The notes beneath the pieces were generated by a model. That model was not told the origin of the DNA, did not search any database, and saw only the letters and a list, made by a program, of their open reading frames with translations. Positions 1 through 6,821 of a stretch of 9,050 nt of DNA are shown piece by piece. The stretch is from Acidimicrobiales bacterium. GTDB taxonomy: Bacteria; Actinomycetota; Acidimicrobiia; Acidimicrobiales; Bog-793. Location of the stretch: assembly GCA_030037405.1 (NCBI GenBank), contig JASHRK010000131.1, positions 1-9,050 on the forward strand, in the 5' to 3' direction. The position numbers and the translations under genes were made by a program. Positions within the stretch are counted from its first letter, which is position 1, and each line of letters begins with the position of its first letter.

Positions 1-1110
1 GTGCACGGGGTCCCACAGGTTGGGCTCGGTCGTCTTCTCGTAGATCTCCGTGAGGATCCCCCCGGCGTCCAGTCGCGGCTCGATCTCGACATCGAGCGAG
101 GCGGCCACCTTGCGTAGCTTCTCGGCGCCCATGGCAAGCGACGCCTCGACTCCGGTCACCTCCTCGACGACCTCCTCCAGGGTCGCTCTGCGCCATGGAG
201 GGCTCAAGTCGAGCGGCCGGCCCTGGAAGGTGATGACAGTCCCGCCCGTGACCGCTCGGGCTGCCCCCGAGATCAGGTACTCCTGCAACTCGGCGATGTC
301 GTGGTAGTCGGCGTAGGCCTGGTAGGCCTCGAGCATCGTGAACTCCGGGTTGTACTTCGGCCCGACCCCCTCGTTGCGAAAGACCCTCCCGATCTCGAAG
401 ACACGCTCGATGCCTCCGACGATGCATCGCTTGAGGTGGAGCTCGAGGGCGATGCGAAGGTAGAAGTCGGCGTGCATCGAGTTGTAGTGGGTGACGAACG
501 GCCGAGCGAAGCCGCCGCCTGGGATCTGTTGCAGGACCGGTGTTTCCACCTCGACAAAGCCTCGGGCGGCGAAGAGCTCCCGCAGCGTCTCGACCACCCG
601 CGACCGGAGCAAGAAACGCTCCCTCACTCCCTCGTTCGCCCAGAGGTCCACTTCACGCTGCCGGTAACGGAGCTCGCGGTCTGCGACCCCGTGCCATTTG
701 TCGCCGAAGCCGTGCTGCGCCCGGGCCAGGAGCACGAAGGAGGAGACCTTGACCGACAGCTCCCCCCGCCTCGTGCGCACCACCTCGCCGTCGGCCCCGA
801 CCCAGTCACCGAGGTTGAGGCGCTTGAAGGCCGGGAAGCGGTCGGTGACGCCCTCGAGGCAAAAGAGCTGGATCGAGCCCGTCCAGTCCCGCAGCGTGGC
901 GAAGGCGAGCCTCCCCTGGAGGCGAAGGAGCATGATCCGTCCCGCCACGCGGACGGCCTCGCCCGACTCCTCGCCGTCCTTCAGATGACCGAGACGCTCG
1001 CAGACCTCTCCGGCGCCCACCGTCCCCTCGAAGCGGTAGGGAACCTCACCGGCTCCGTCGCCAGGCTCGCTTTCGCCTTCGCCTTCGTGACCGAGGAGAC
1101 TCGAGGTCAT
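1..1110 (-). CDS. lysS: Lysyl-tRNA synthetase, class II (3' end outside the window)
   Basis: Charges tRNA-Lys with lysine using ATP, in the cytoplasm. The frame is open from ATG at 1110 to the left edge, giving 370 residues; the family is usually about 500 long, so the C-terminal part with class II motif 3 lies outside. Visible parts: an acidic, Gly/Glu-rich start (residues 1-20); an anticodon-binding OB fold at about 52-130 (VRVAGRIM, FATLRDWTGSIQLF, LGDWVGADGEV); the family motif DKWHGVADRELRYRQREVDL at about 147-166; motif 1 at about 168-195; and motif 2 at about 236-262 (RVFEIGRVFRNEG followed by YNPEFTMLEAYQAYADY). The start overlaps the coaX stop as ATGA, so translation is probably coupled; I see only a weak GAGA upstream. 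The usual Arg/Lys-rich helix before the PY motif is not recognisable; the segment reads GDGAGEVPYRF instead. The class II identification is secure. Confidence 0.96.
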   Translation of the reverse strand, partial: MTSSLLGHEGEGESEPGDGAGEVPYRFEGTVGAGEVCERLGHLKDGEESGEAVRVAGRIMLLRLQGRLAFATLRDWTGSIQLFCLEGVTDRFPAFKRLNLGDWVGADGEVVRTRRGELSVKVSSFVLLARAQHGFGDKWHGVADRELRYRQREVDLWANEGVRERFLLRSRVVETLRELFAARGFVEVETPVLQQIPGGGFARPFVTHYNSMHADFYLRIALELHLKRCIVGGIERVFEIGRVFRNEGVGPKYNPEFTMLEAYQAYADYHDIAELQEYLISGAARAVTGGTVITFQGRPLDLSPPWRRATLEEVVEEVTGVEASLAMGAEKLRKVAASLDVEIEPRLDAGGILTEIYEKTTEPNLWDPVH

Positions 1111-1949
1111 CTGTGGTCCGTGTTTCTCTCGAAGACGAGGCGGAGCCCGTGCAGCGTGAGCCAGGGCTCGTGGTGCGTGATCGTCTCCGAGAGGGGACGG
1201 ATCAGCTCCGCCAGCCCTCCTGTGGCGACGACGCGTGCCTCGCCGAGCTCGTTCACGATGCGGCGGCAGAGACCGTCGACGAGGCCGACGTAGCCGTAGA
1301 TGACGCCGGACTGGATCGACTCGACGGTCGACTTGCCGATGACGTTTCGCGGCTCGACGAGCTCCACGCGCCGCAGAGCGGCCGCCGCCGCGAAGAGTGC
1401 GTCCGTGCTTATCTCGATTCCGGGGGTGATGGCGCCGCCCAGGTACTCTCCTGCGCCCGACACGACGTCGAAGGTCGTCGCCGTCCCGAGGTCGACGACG
1501 ACGATTGGAGGAGCCAGCAGGTCGAGGGCTCCGACGGCGTTGGCGATCCGGTCCGCCCCCACCTCCTTGGGGTTGTCGTAGAGGATCGGCATCCCGGTGC
1601 GTACCCCGGGCTCGATCACGACGACGGGCACCGGGAACCATCGTTGCGCCATCTCTCGCAAAGCCGAGGTGACACTTGGCACTGAGGACGACACCGCGAT
1701 GCCCGACAAGTGCCTCTTCAGCTCTTCGCCTCTGATGTCGAGGCCGACGAGCCGTAACAGCTCGACGAGGAGCAGGGCGTGCTCGTCGGGAGTTCGCTCC
1801 GCCACCGTCACGATCCGCCAGTGATGCTTCAGATAGGGGATCTCGCCGCCGGCTTTGCTCCGGTCGCGCCCGGTGGGCTCCCCCGCCGTCGACGGCTCGA
1901 AGACGCCGATCACCGTCTGGGTGTTGCCGACGTCGATCGCAAGGAGCAC
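1107..1949 (-). CDS. coaX: Type III pantothenate kinase
   Basis: Phosphorylates pantothenate to 4'-phosphopantothenate, the first step of CoA synthesis; a cytoplasmic ASKHA-fold enzyme. Motifs in the 280 residues: DVGNTQTVIG (6-15, phosphate 1), NPKEVGADR (126-134), VVDLGTATTFDVV (151-163, phosphate 2), GGAITPG (171-177), IGKST (204-208), ATGGLA (242-247) and the typical ending LTLHGLRLVFERN (264-276). Type III kinases often require a monovalent cation. The GTG start is fixed: the in-frame nadC stop lies only three codons upstream, though no Shine-Dalgarno sequence is visible. The 3' end overlaps lysS by 4 bp. Residues about 19-40 form a hydrophilic stretch (STAGEPTGRDRSKAGGEI) longer than the loop normally present between VIGVF and HHWR. 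Its position downstream of panC fits use of the pantothenate made there. Confidence 0.97.
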   Translation of the reverse strand: MLLAIDVGNTQTVIGVFEPSTAGEPTGRDRSKAGGEIPYLKHHWRIVTVAERTPDEHALLLVELLRLVGLDIRGEELKRHLSGIAVSSSVPSVTSALREMAQRWFPVPVVVIEPGVRTGMPILYDNPKEVGADRIANAVGALDLLAPPIVVVDLGTATTFDVVSGAGEYLGGAITPGIEISTDALFAAAAALRRVELVEPRNVIGKSTVESIQSGVIYGYVGLVDGLCRRIVNELGEARVVATGGLAELIRPLSETITHHEPWLTLHGLRLVFERNTDHR

Positions 1950-1958
1950 GGGATGTTT

Positions 1959-2867
1959 CTACTCGACCGGTTGCTCGTGGCCCGGCGCCGTGTCGCAGGA
2001 CAGGTCGAGCCCGATGTCGAGGGCGGGGGCGGAGTGCGTGAGCGCCCCGACAGATATGAGGTCCGGCCCGGCGCGGGCGTAGTCGGCCACGGTCGCAAGC
2101 GTCATGGCCCCAGAGGCTTCTACGAGCACGGCCCGAGCCTTTCCTCGGGGATGCGCCCTGACGAGAGCCACGCAAGAGGCGAGCTCCTCCGGCGACATGT
2201 TGTCGCAGAGCACGAGCGTCGCCCCGGCCTCCAGGGCCTCGGAGACCTGGTCGATCCGGTCGCACTCGACCTCCACCATGCGCCCAGGCCAGCGCGCCAG
2301 CGCCTCCTTCACAGCTGCGGCGATCGGGACCTCGCCGAGGTGGTTGTCCTTCAGGAGGACCCCTTCCGAGAGGCTCCCGCGATGGTTGAGACCGCCGCCC
2401 GCTCGCACGGCCGCCTTCTCGAGGGCTCGAAGCCCTGGGGTCGTCTTGCGCGTGTCCCAGACGCGGCAATGCGGGTTCGCTTCCCTCACCGTCTCGACGT
2501 ACTTGGCCGTGAGCGTGGCGACCCCAGAGAGATGGCAGAGGAAGTTGAGCGCCGTGCGCTCGGCAGTGAGGAGAGACCTCAGGCTCCCCGAGAACGTGCC
2601 GAGCACCTGGCCAGCGCTCACGCGGGCGCCGTCGGCAGCCTCGAAGAGCGCGGTGACGCCACCGACTTGCCGCGCCGTCTCGAGAGCGCAGGCCGTGCCT
2701 GCGACGACGCCCTCACGGCGGCTCACGAAGGTCGCTTCGCCCGTCGCCGTGGCGGGGATGAGGGAGGAGGTCAGGTCGCCGAGGGGGGCGAGGTCCTCCT
2801 CTAAGGCAAGGGCGACAGCGCTTCGCACCGCTCCAGGTGGCGGTTCGGGGCTTGGCGCTTCACCCAC
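1959..2867 (-). CDS. nadC: Nicotinate-nucleotide pyrophosphorylase (carboxylating; quinolinate phosphoribosyltransferase)
   Basis: Converts quinolinate and PRPP to nicotinate mononucleotide, CO2 and pyrophosphate in de novo NAD synthesis; cytoplasmic. The 302 residues are close to family length (about 280-300). Expected substrate-binding residues are present: R104 (TAERTALNFLCHLSG), R140 and K141 (DTRKTTPGLR), H162 and R163 (GGGLNHRGSLSEG), K173 (LLKDNHL), E201 (VEVECD) and D222 (VLCDNM), followed by VEASGAM (249-255) and the end motif ISVGALTHSAPALDIGLDL. A 13-residue tail (SCDTAPGHEQPVE) follows that motif. The start is GTG at 2867, with GGAG 7 nt upstream inside the nadB end; the two genes overlap by 8 bp, so nadB and nadC are probably translated together. 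It takes over the quinolinate made from the NadB product once NadA has acted; nadA is not in the window. Confidence 0.97.
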   Translation of the reverse strand: MGEAPSPEPPPGAVRSAVALALEEDLAPLGDLTSSLIPATATGEATFVSRREGVVAGTACALETARQVGGVTALFEAADGARVSAGQVLGTFSGSLRSLLTAERTALNFLCHLSGVATLTAKYVETVREANPHCRVWDTRKTTPGLRALEKAAVRAGGGLNHRGSLSEGVLLKDNHLGEVPIAAAVKEALARWPGRMVEVECDRIDQVSEALEAGATLVLCDNMSPEELASCVALVRAHPRGKARAVLVEASGAMTLATVADYARAGPDLISVGALTHSAPALDIGLDLSCDTAPGHEQPVE

Positions 2868-4602
2868 GAGGCATCTCCACGCCGAGACGCATCCGGAAGC
2901 TCTCTCTCGTCGCCGGGAAGTCAGCTCTCGTGTGGGCGCCCCGGCTCTCCTCTCGGGCGAGGGCGGCCGTCACGACCGCCAGACCGACGTCGCAGAGGTT
3001 GCGCAGCTCGGCGTCGGCCGGCGCATGACCGCTTGTCTCCCCGGTGCCGCAGGGGAGACCCGCCGCCGAGGCGCTCGCGGCGGCAAGGAAGCGGGCCACC
3101 TTGGCAAGCGAGCCGCCGTCACGGACGATGCCCGCGCCTTCTGTCATCTGCCTCTGCAGCTCTGCTCGTGCCTTCTCCGCCCCGAGGCCACCCTCCGCCC
3201 CGAGGCGACGCTCCGGCCCGAGCTGGCCTGCCAGGTCGGCCGGCGGCTGTCGGGCCGGCATGACGAGCCGCTCGATGCGAAGCGCCTCGTGCCCGGCGAG
3301 GAGCCCGCCGAGAAGCCCGGTGACGCCGGGACCGTCCGATCCGGCGAGGATCGAGTCCACGACTCTCGCGCCGAAGACCATGCCCTCGAGGAGGGAGTTC
3401 GACGCTAGGCGGTTTGCACCGTGAACCCCGCTGCAGGCGACCTCACCCGCCGCCCACAGGCCGGGGAGGGTCGTGGCCCCACCGAGGTCCGTCGCCACTC
3501 CGCCGCAGATGTAGTGGGCGGCAGGGGTCACGGGGAGCCACTCCCGGCTCGGGTCGAGGCCGACCTTACGGAGCGCTTCGTGGACGGTGGGAAAGCGAAG
3601 GGCGAAGTCCGAGATGCCGGTGCAGTCGAGCCAGACGTGCTCTGTCCCGCTCTCGCCAAGCTCGGAGGCGATGGCCCGGCTGACGACATCCCGTGGTTGC
3701 AGCTCGTCGACGAAACGTTCCCCGCGTGACCCCCTGAGCGTCGCCCCATGGCCCCGGAGCGCCTCGGATATCAACGGTCTCGGCATCACCGGGTGGTGGA
3801 GCGCCGTGGGATGGAACTGGACGAACTCGACGTCTGTGACGAGCACCCCGGCGCGTAGCGCCATCGCGATCCCATCTCCTGTCGCCTCGTCGGGATTGGT
3901 CGTCACGCTGTAGAGCTGGCCCGCTCCGCCGCATGCGAGGACGACATGCGACGCCTCCACGCGCACGGCGTTGCCGGCGGGATCGAGGGCGACGACGCCG
4001 CGGGCGCGGCCGTTCTCGACGAGGAGGTCGATCGCGAACCAGCGCTCGAGCACGGCGGCGGCGGTCTCCTCGACGGCCGCCACGAGCGCTCGTTCCACTT
4101 CGGCGCCCGTGGCGGCGCCGCCGGCATGGATGACTCGGGCGCTCGAGTGGCCCCCCTCGAGCGCCCTTGCGAGAGCACCGCTCGGCAAGCGGTCGAAGAC
4201 GGCCCCGAGGGCGATCAGCTCGACGACCCGCTGCGGCCCCTCGTCGACGAGGACGCGGACGGCCGCCTCGTCGCAGAGGGAGGCGCCGGCACGGAGCGTG
4301 TCGGCGAGATGGTGGTCGGTCGAGTCCTCGTCTCCGGGAAGCACGGCGGCTACACCACCTTGCGCCCATCTCGTCGTCGCCTGCTCGAGAGCACCTTTCG
4401 TGAGCACGCCGACACGCGCCCCACCAGCGGAGGCGAGCCGGACGGCGGCCGAGAGCCCGGCAACCCCGCTGCCGACGACGAGGACGTCAAGCGGGCGCGC
4501 GGCGGCCCCCTCGGGCCTCGGCAGCCTCGGCACGCCCGGCACGCCCGGCAGCCTCGGCACGCTCGGCAGCCTCGGCACGCTCGGCATGTTCGGGACTGGC
4601 AC
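2860..4602 (-). CDS. nadB: L-aspartate oxidase
   Basis: FAD-dependent oxidation of L-aspartate to iminoaspartate, the first step of bacterial de novo NAD synthesis; cytoplasmic. The 580 residues contain the FAD dinucleotide motif VVGSGVAGLSAA (42-53), TRWAQGGVAAVL (77-88), EGGHSSARVIHAGG with E149, FVQFHPTAL with H264, PRDVVSRAI with R304, PAAHYICGG with H363, GANRLASNSLLEG with R398, and the C-terminal helical domain ending RGAHTRADFP. These match known catalytic and substrate positions of the E. coli enzyme. The N-terminus is unusual: about 30 residues of (V/L)P(R/S/G) triplets precede the FAD domain, from a 9-bp tandem repeat. An in-frame TAG at 4606-4608 prevents an earlier start than GTG 4602; ATG 4587 and several GTG codons inside the repeat are alternatives, and none has a clear ribosome site. 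A second repeat lies at residues 458-475. panC ends 11 nt upstream; nadC overlaps by 8 bp. Confidence 0.97.
   Translation of the reverse strand: MPVPNMPSVPRLPSVPRLPGVPGVPRLPRPEGAAARPLDVLVVGSGVAGLSAAVRLASAGGARVGVLTKGALEQATTRWAQGGVAAVLPGDEDSTDHHLADTLRAGASLCDEAAVRVLVDEGPQRVVELIALGAVFDRLPSGALARALEGGHSSARVIHAGGAATGAEVERALVAAVEETAAAVLERWFAIDLLVENGRARGVVALDPAGNAVRVEASHVVLACGGAGQLYSVTTNPDEATGDGIAMALRAGVLVTDVEFVQFHPTALHHPVMPRPLISEALRGHGATLRGSRGERFVDELQPRDVVSRAIASELGESGTEHVWLDCTGISDFALRFPTVHEALRKVGLDPSREWLPVTPAAHYICGGVATDLGGATTLPGLWAAGEVACSGVHGANRLASNSLLEGMVFGARVVDSILAGSDGPGVTGLLGGLLAGHEALRIERLVMPARQPPADLAGQLGPERRLGAEGGLGAEKARAELQRQMTEGAGIVRDGGSLAKVARFLAAASASAAGLPCGTGETSGHAPADAELRNLCDVGLAVVTAALAREESRGAHTRADFPATRESFRMRLGVEMPRG
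2875..2878 (-). promoter_or_regulatory. Ribosome binding site of nadC
   Basis: GGAG on the minus strand, inside the end of nadB, 7 nt before GTG 2867. It supports that GTG as the nadC start despite the 8-bp overlap with nadB. Confidence 0.7.
3178..3231. repeat. 18-bp tandem repeat inside nadB (two near-identical copies plus one degenerate)
   Basis: On the coding strand three successive 18-bp units encode AGQLGP, ERRLGA and EGGLGA (NadB residues 458-475). The second and third units (3196-3213 and 3178-3195) match at 16 of 18 positions; the first (3214-3231) matches the second at only 11 of 18. The repeat sits in the linker between the FAD/capping region and the C-terminal helical domain, where a length change would be tolerated. 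A local in-frame duplication is the simplest origin. Confidence 0.75.
4516..4587. repeat. 9-bp tandem repeat at the 5' end of nadB (eight units)
   Basis: On the coding strand eight consecutive 9-bp units follow the pattern (G/C/A)TGCCG(A/G)G(C/G), encoding the triplets MPS, VPR, LPS, VPR, LPG, VPG, VPR, LPR. The units are in frame with nadB and lie between its start and the FAD-binding domain. Several units begin with GTG, so the repeat also multiplies possible start codons. Copy-number change by slippage would stay in frame. Confidence 0.9.
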
Positions 4603-4613
4603 TGGCTACGAAG

Positions 4614-5489
4614 TTAGGAGATCAGGGGTGCCCCGCGCGCCGAGGAGGCGGCCGCCATGTTGTCGATCAGCCGGACCGGGCCGACCCGGGCGGCGACGAG
4701 AAGGCGGACCGGTGCCGCGATCTCGACTGGTCGCTCGAGCGTCGCGGGGTCGCCCACTGACGCGTAGTCCGGCTCGACAAGGCGCTCGTCCTCGAGGACC
4801 GCTCGCATCGCGCGCTCGACCTCTTCTGGGTCGCGCACCTGCCTCTCGACCGATCGGCGGCCGGCGACGAGCGCCCGGGAGAGGGCCGTCGCCGCCTTCC
4901 GCTCTCTTTCCGAGAGGCGGCGGTTGCGGCTCGAGAGGGCGAGCCCGTCGGGCTCTCGTACGACCGGGCAGCCCACCACCTCGACCGGCAGCTCGAGATC
5001 GGCGACGAGACCCCGCACGACGAGGAGCTGCTGGTAGTCCTTCTCGCCGAAGTAGGCCCGGCAGGCGCCCGCGAGCGAGAAGAGCTTGGCGACGACGGTG
5101 GCGACTCCTTCGAAGTGCCCGGGGCGGGCGCGGCCCTCGAGGATCTCGGCGAGCCTGCCGGGGCGTACGGTCACGGCCGGTTCACCGAGGGGGTACATCT
5201 CCTCGACGCTCGGGGCGAAGACGGCGTCGACTCCTTCCGCCTCGGCGGCCTTGACATCCGATTCGAGGTCCCTCGGGTAAGCGCTCAGGTCGGCGTCCTC
5301 CTGGAACTGCAACGGGTTCACGAAGACGCTGAGGACGATGAAGTCGTTGGCGGCTCTGGCGAAGCGCACGAGTGAGAGATGGCCCTCGTGGAGGGCGCCC
5401 ATCGTCGGCACGAGCCCGATCGTGCCCGCCTGGCGGCGGCGCGACTCGCAGAGCGCCCTGAAGGCGCTCTTCTCGGCGATCAGCTCCAA
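4614..5489 (-). CDS. panC: Pantothenate synthetase (pantoate--beta-alanine ligase)
   Basis: Joins pantoate and beta-alanine to pantothenate with ATP cleavage to AMP and pyrophosphate; cytoplasmic. The 291 residues match family length. Motifs: VPTMGALHEGHLSLV (27-41, the HIGH-type ATP site), FVNPLQFQEDADL (56-68), YPRD (71-74), RPGHFEGVATVVAKLF (122-137), YFGEKDYQQL (146-155), REPDGLALSSRNRRLS (178-193) and the end motif VRLIDN. The start is the rare TTG at 5489: it gives the usual spacing to the PTMGALHEGH motif and has GGAG 8 nt upstream. The gene overlaps the DUF2520 gene by 10 bp and ends 11 nt before nadB. The partner enzymes for its substrates (panB, panD) are not in the window. The product would feed CoaX further along the same operon. 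Confidence 0.97.
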   Translation of the reverse strand: MELIAEKSAFRALCESRRRQAGTIGLVPTMGALHEGHLSLVRFARAANDFIVLSVFVNPLQFQEDADLSAYPRDLESDVKAAEAEGVDAVFAPSVEEMYPLGEPAVTVRPGRLAEILEGRARPGHFEGVATVVAKLFSLAGACRAYFGEKDYQQLLVVRGLVADLELPVEVVGCPVVREPDGLALSSRNRRLSERERKAATALSRALVAGRRSVERQVRDPEEVERAMRAVLEDERLVEPDYASVGDPATLERPVEIAAPVRLLVAARVGPVRLIDNMAAASSARGAPLIS

Positions 5490-6271
5490 GCGGCCTGCTC
5501 CGCAAGGTCTTCGGGCCCGCCGGAGAGGGGGCCGGGCACCTCTTCGAGGCTGCGGCCGGCGAGGCGCTCGGCGAGCCTCATTCCAGCCTCGTAGCCGTCG
5601 AGCTCACTCTGCTCGAGGGCGGCCCGGTGCGCCTCCAGGGTGGCGACGTCCCTCCGGGCGGCCGGGCCGGTGAGCGCTCTTGCGGGACCGAGCATCGTGA
5701 CGTCGTCCAACGCTCCCTTCGCGAGAGGAAGGAAGGCCTCGAGGGGCAGCCCGGCCGAGGCGGCGACCCTCTCGACCTGGCCGAGGAGGGCGACGAGGTG
5801 GTTCGAGGCGATGCAGGCTGCCGCGTGGTAGCTGGCCCGGCTGGCGTCGGGGACGACGATCGGGTGCCCGCCGAGGGCGAGGGCGATGTCGGTCGCCACG
5901 GGATCGCCGCTAACGGCGAAGAACGCTCCCCCTCGGAGCCGGAGCGAGCCGACGGTGGGGTCCGGCAACGTTGCGAGGGGATGGAGTGACCCCCGGCGGG
6001 GGTGCCTCTCCGGAGGACCGAGGGCGTCGAGGCCGAGCGAGCCCGAGCAGTGGAGCACGGCGGCTCTCTCGCTGGGCTCGATCGAAGAAGCCACCTCTGA
6101 GACGGCGCGATCTGCGACGGCGACGAGAACGGCGTCCACCCCGGCGGCTGCGGTGGCGAGCACCTCGGAAGGGGACCGTCCCGGGAGGAGGTCGACCTCG
6201 ATCCCGACCTTCGAAAGGGCCGAGGAGAACGATCGTCCCGCCCGCCCGGCGCCGATGACCCGTACTTTCAT
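5480..6271 (-). CDS. Rossmann-fold/DUF2520 domain protein, likely NAD(P)-dependent oxidoreductase
   Basis: A 263-residue protein with an N-terminal nucleotide-binding Rossmann motif, VRVIGAGRAGRSF (3-15), the strand VDAVLVAVADRAV (45-57), LHCSG (73-77), SLHPL (95-99), then a helical C-terminal half with YHAAACIASN (148-157) and ALTGPAARRD (199-208). This is the Rossmann-like plus DUF2520 architecture, related in layout to 6-phosphogluconate and ketopantoate reductase-type dehydrogenases. Its substrate is not established. Its 3' end overlaps panC by 10 bp; an equivalent gene near panC is, from memory, common in actinobacteria (Rv3603c in M. tuberculosis). I infer a possible role in pantoate supply, not proven here. 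The ATG at 6271 has a strong GGAGGT 7 nt upstream and lies 45 nt after folK. No membrane segment or signal peptide is seen. Confidence 0.9.
   Translation of the reverse strand: MKVRVIGAGRAGRSFSSALSKVGIEVDLLPGRSPSEVLATAAAGVDAVLVAVADRAVSEVASSIEPSERAAVLHCSGSLGLDALGPPERHPRRGSLHPLATLPDPTVGSLRLRGGAFFAVSGDPVATDIALALGGHPIVVPDASRASYHAAACIASNHLVALLGQVERVAASAGLPLEAFLPLAKGALDDVTMLGPARALTGPAARRDVATLEAHRAALEQSELDGYEAGMRLAERLAGRSLEEVPGPLSGGPEDLAEQAAWS
5498..5501 (-). promoter_or_regulatory. Ribosome binding site of panC, supporting its TTG start
   Basis: GGAG on the minus strand, within the last codons of the DUF2520 gene, 8 nt before TTG 5489. This spacing is the main sequence support for the non-standard start codon. 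Confidence 0.7.
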
Positions 6272-6278
6272 GAGCCTT

Positions 6279-6284
6279 ACCTCC
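6279..6284 (-). promoter_or_regulatory. Strong Shine-Dalgarno of the DUF2520 gene
   Basis: GGAGGT on the minus strand, 7 nt before ATG 6271, in the only gap of notable size (6272-6316). It is the best ribosome site in the window and suggests independent initiation at the folate/pantothenate boundary. The same gap has a weak CCCC/GGGG hairpin (6292-6304) with a 5-nt loop and no T tract, so I do not call a terminator; no promoter boxes are visible. Confidence 0.8.
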
Positions 6285-6316
6285 GTTCGAGCCCCGGAAA
6301 GGGGTGCCCGTCGTGT

Positions 6317-6802
6317 TCAGCCGAGGTCGATTCTACCCAGCTTGTGGAGGTCGTCGACGAGATCTGTCGACCCTTCGAGTTCGTGGCGCCAGTTCCGGGG
6401 CACGAGGCTCGGATCGAGGTCCTCGAGGGGGGCGAGCACGAAGGCGCGCTCGTAGAGGCGGGGGTGGGGGACGGATAGATCGGCCTCGGCGATCACGAGG
6501 TCGTCGAAGAGCAGGAGGTCGACGTCGAGTGTGCGGGGGCCGTCCTTCACCGTCCGGACTCGCCCGGCCTCGCGCTCCAGCTCCTGGGCAAGCGCGAGCA
6601 GCTCGCGGGGCGACAGCTCTGTCTCGAGCCGGACGACGCAGTTCAAGTACTTGCCCTGGCCCGGCGGCCCGCCCACGGGCGCCGTCTCGTAGACGGGTGA
6701 GGCCTCGAGGGTGCAGCCCCGGTCTCTCAAGCCCTTTACCGCACTCCTCAGGTGAGCTTCCCGGTCGCCGAGGTTGGAGCCGAGGCCGAGATAGGCGCGC
6801 AC
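6317..6802 (-). CDS. folK: 6-hydroxymethyl-7,8-dihydropterin pyrophosphokinase (HPPK)
   Basis: Transfers pyrophosphate from ATP to 6-hydroxymethyl-7,8-dihydropterin, giving the diphosphate that FolP condenses with p-aminobenzoate. The 161 residues are the normal single-domain length. Motifs: AYLGLGSNLGDRE (3-15), SPVYETAPVGG (35-45), KYLNCVV (51-57), the signature DGPRTLDVDLLLFDD (87-101) with the Mg-binding aspartates D93 and D95, and VPHPRLYERAFVLAPL (111-126). The GTG start at 6802 begins right at the conserved first strand and has GGAG 10 nt upstream. It lies 19 nt after folB, and a 45-nt gap follows before the DUF2520 gene. It is a separate gene here, not fused to folB or folP as in some organisms. 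The last 30 residues (after the APLEDL motif) are a little-conserved tail. Confidence 0.97.
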   Translation of the reverse strand: MRAYLGLGSNLGDREAHLRSAVKGLRDRGCTLEASPVYETAPVGGPPGQGKYLNCVVRLETELSPRELLALAQELEREAGRVRTVKDGPRTLDVDLLLFDDLVIAEADLSVPHPRLYERAFVLAPLEDLDPSLVPRNWRHELEGSTDLVDDLHKLGRIDLG

Positions 6803-6821
6803 GGCAGCCCGTCTCCGGCGC

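Noticed and set aside
301..2804. Plus-strand open frames at 301-1293 and 1779-2804
   Set aside because: They are antisense to lysS, coaX and nadC, whose motifs are unambiguous; the predicted proteins have no recognisable domain.
4516..4587. Repeat block considered as CRISPR or as operator sites
   Set aside because: Units are 9 bp, directly adjacent and in frame with nadB; there are no spacers or palindromes.
2104..5254. Long plus-strand open frames over nadB, nadC and panC (for example 2104-3408 and 3971-5254)
   Set aside because: They are Arg/Ser/Pro/Ala-rich, show no family motif, and lie opposite fully conserved genes; long antisense open frames are expected at this GC content.
6292..6304. 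CCCC-GGAAA-GGGG hairpin between folK and the DUF2520 gene, as a terminator
   Set aside because: Only four stem pairs and no T tract on either strand; weak evidence in GC-rich DNA.
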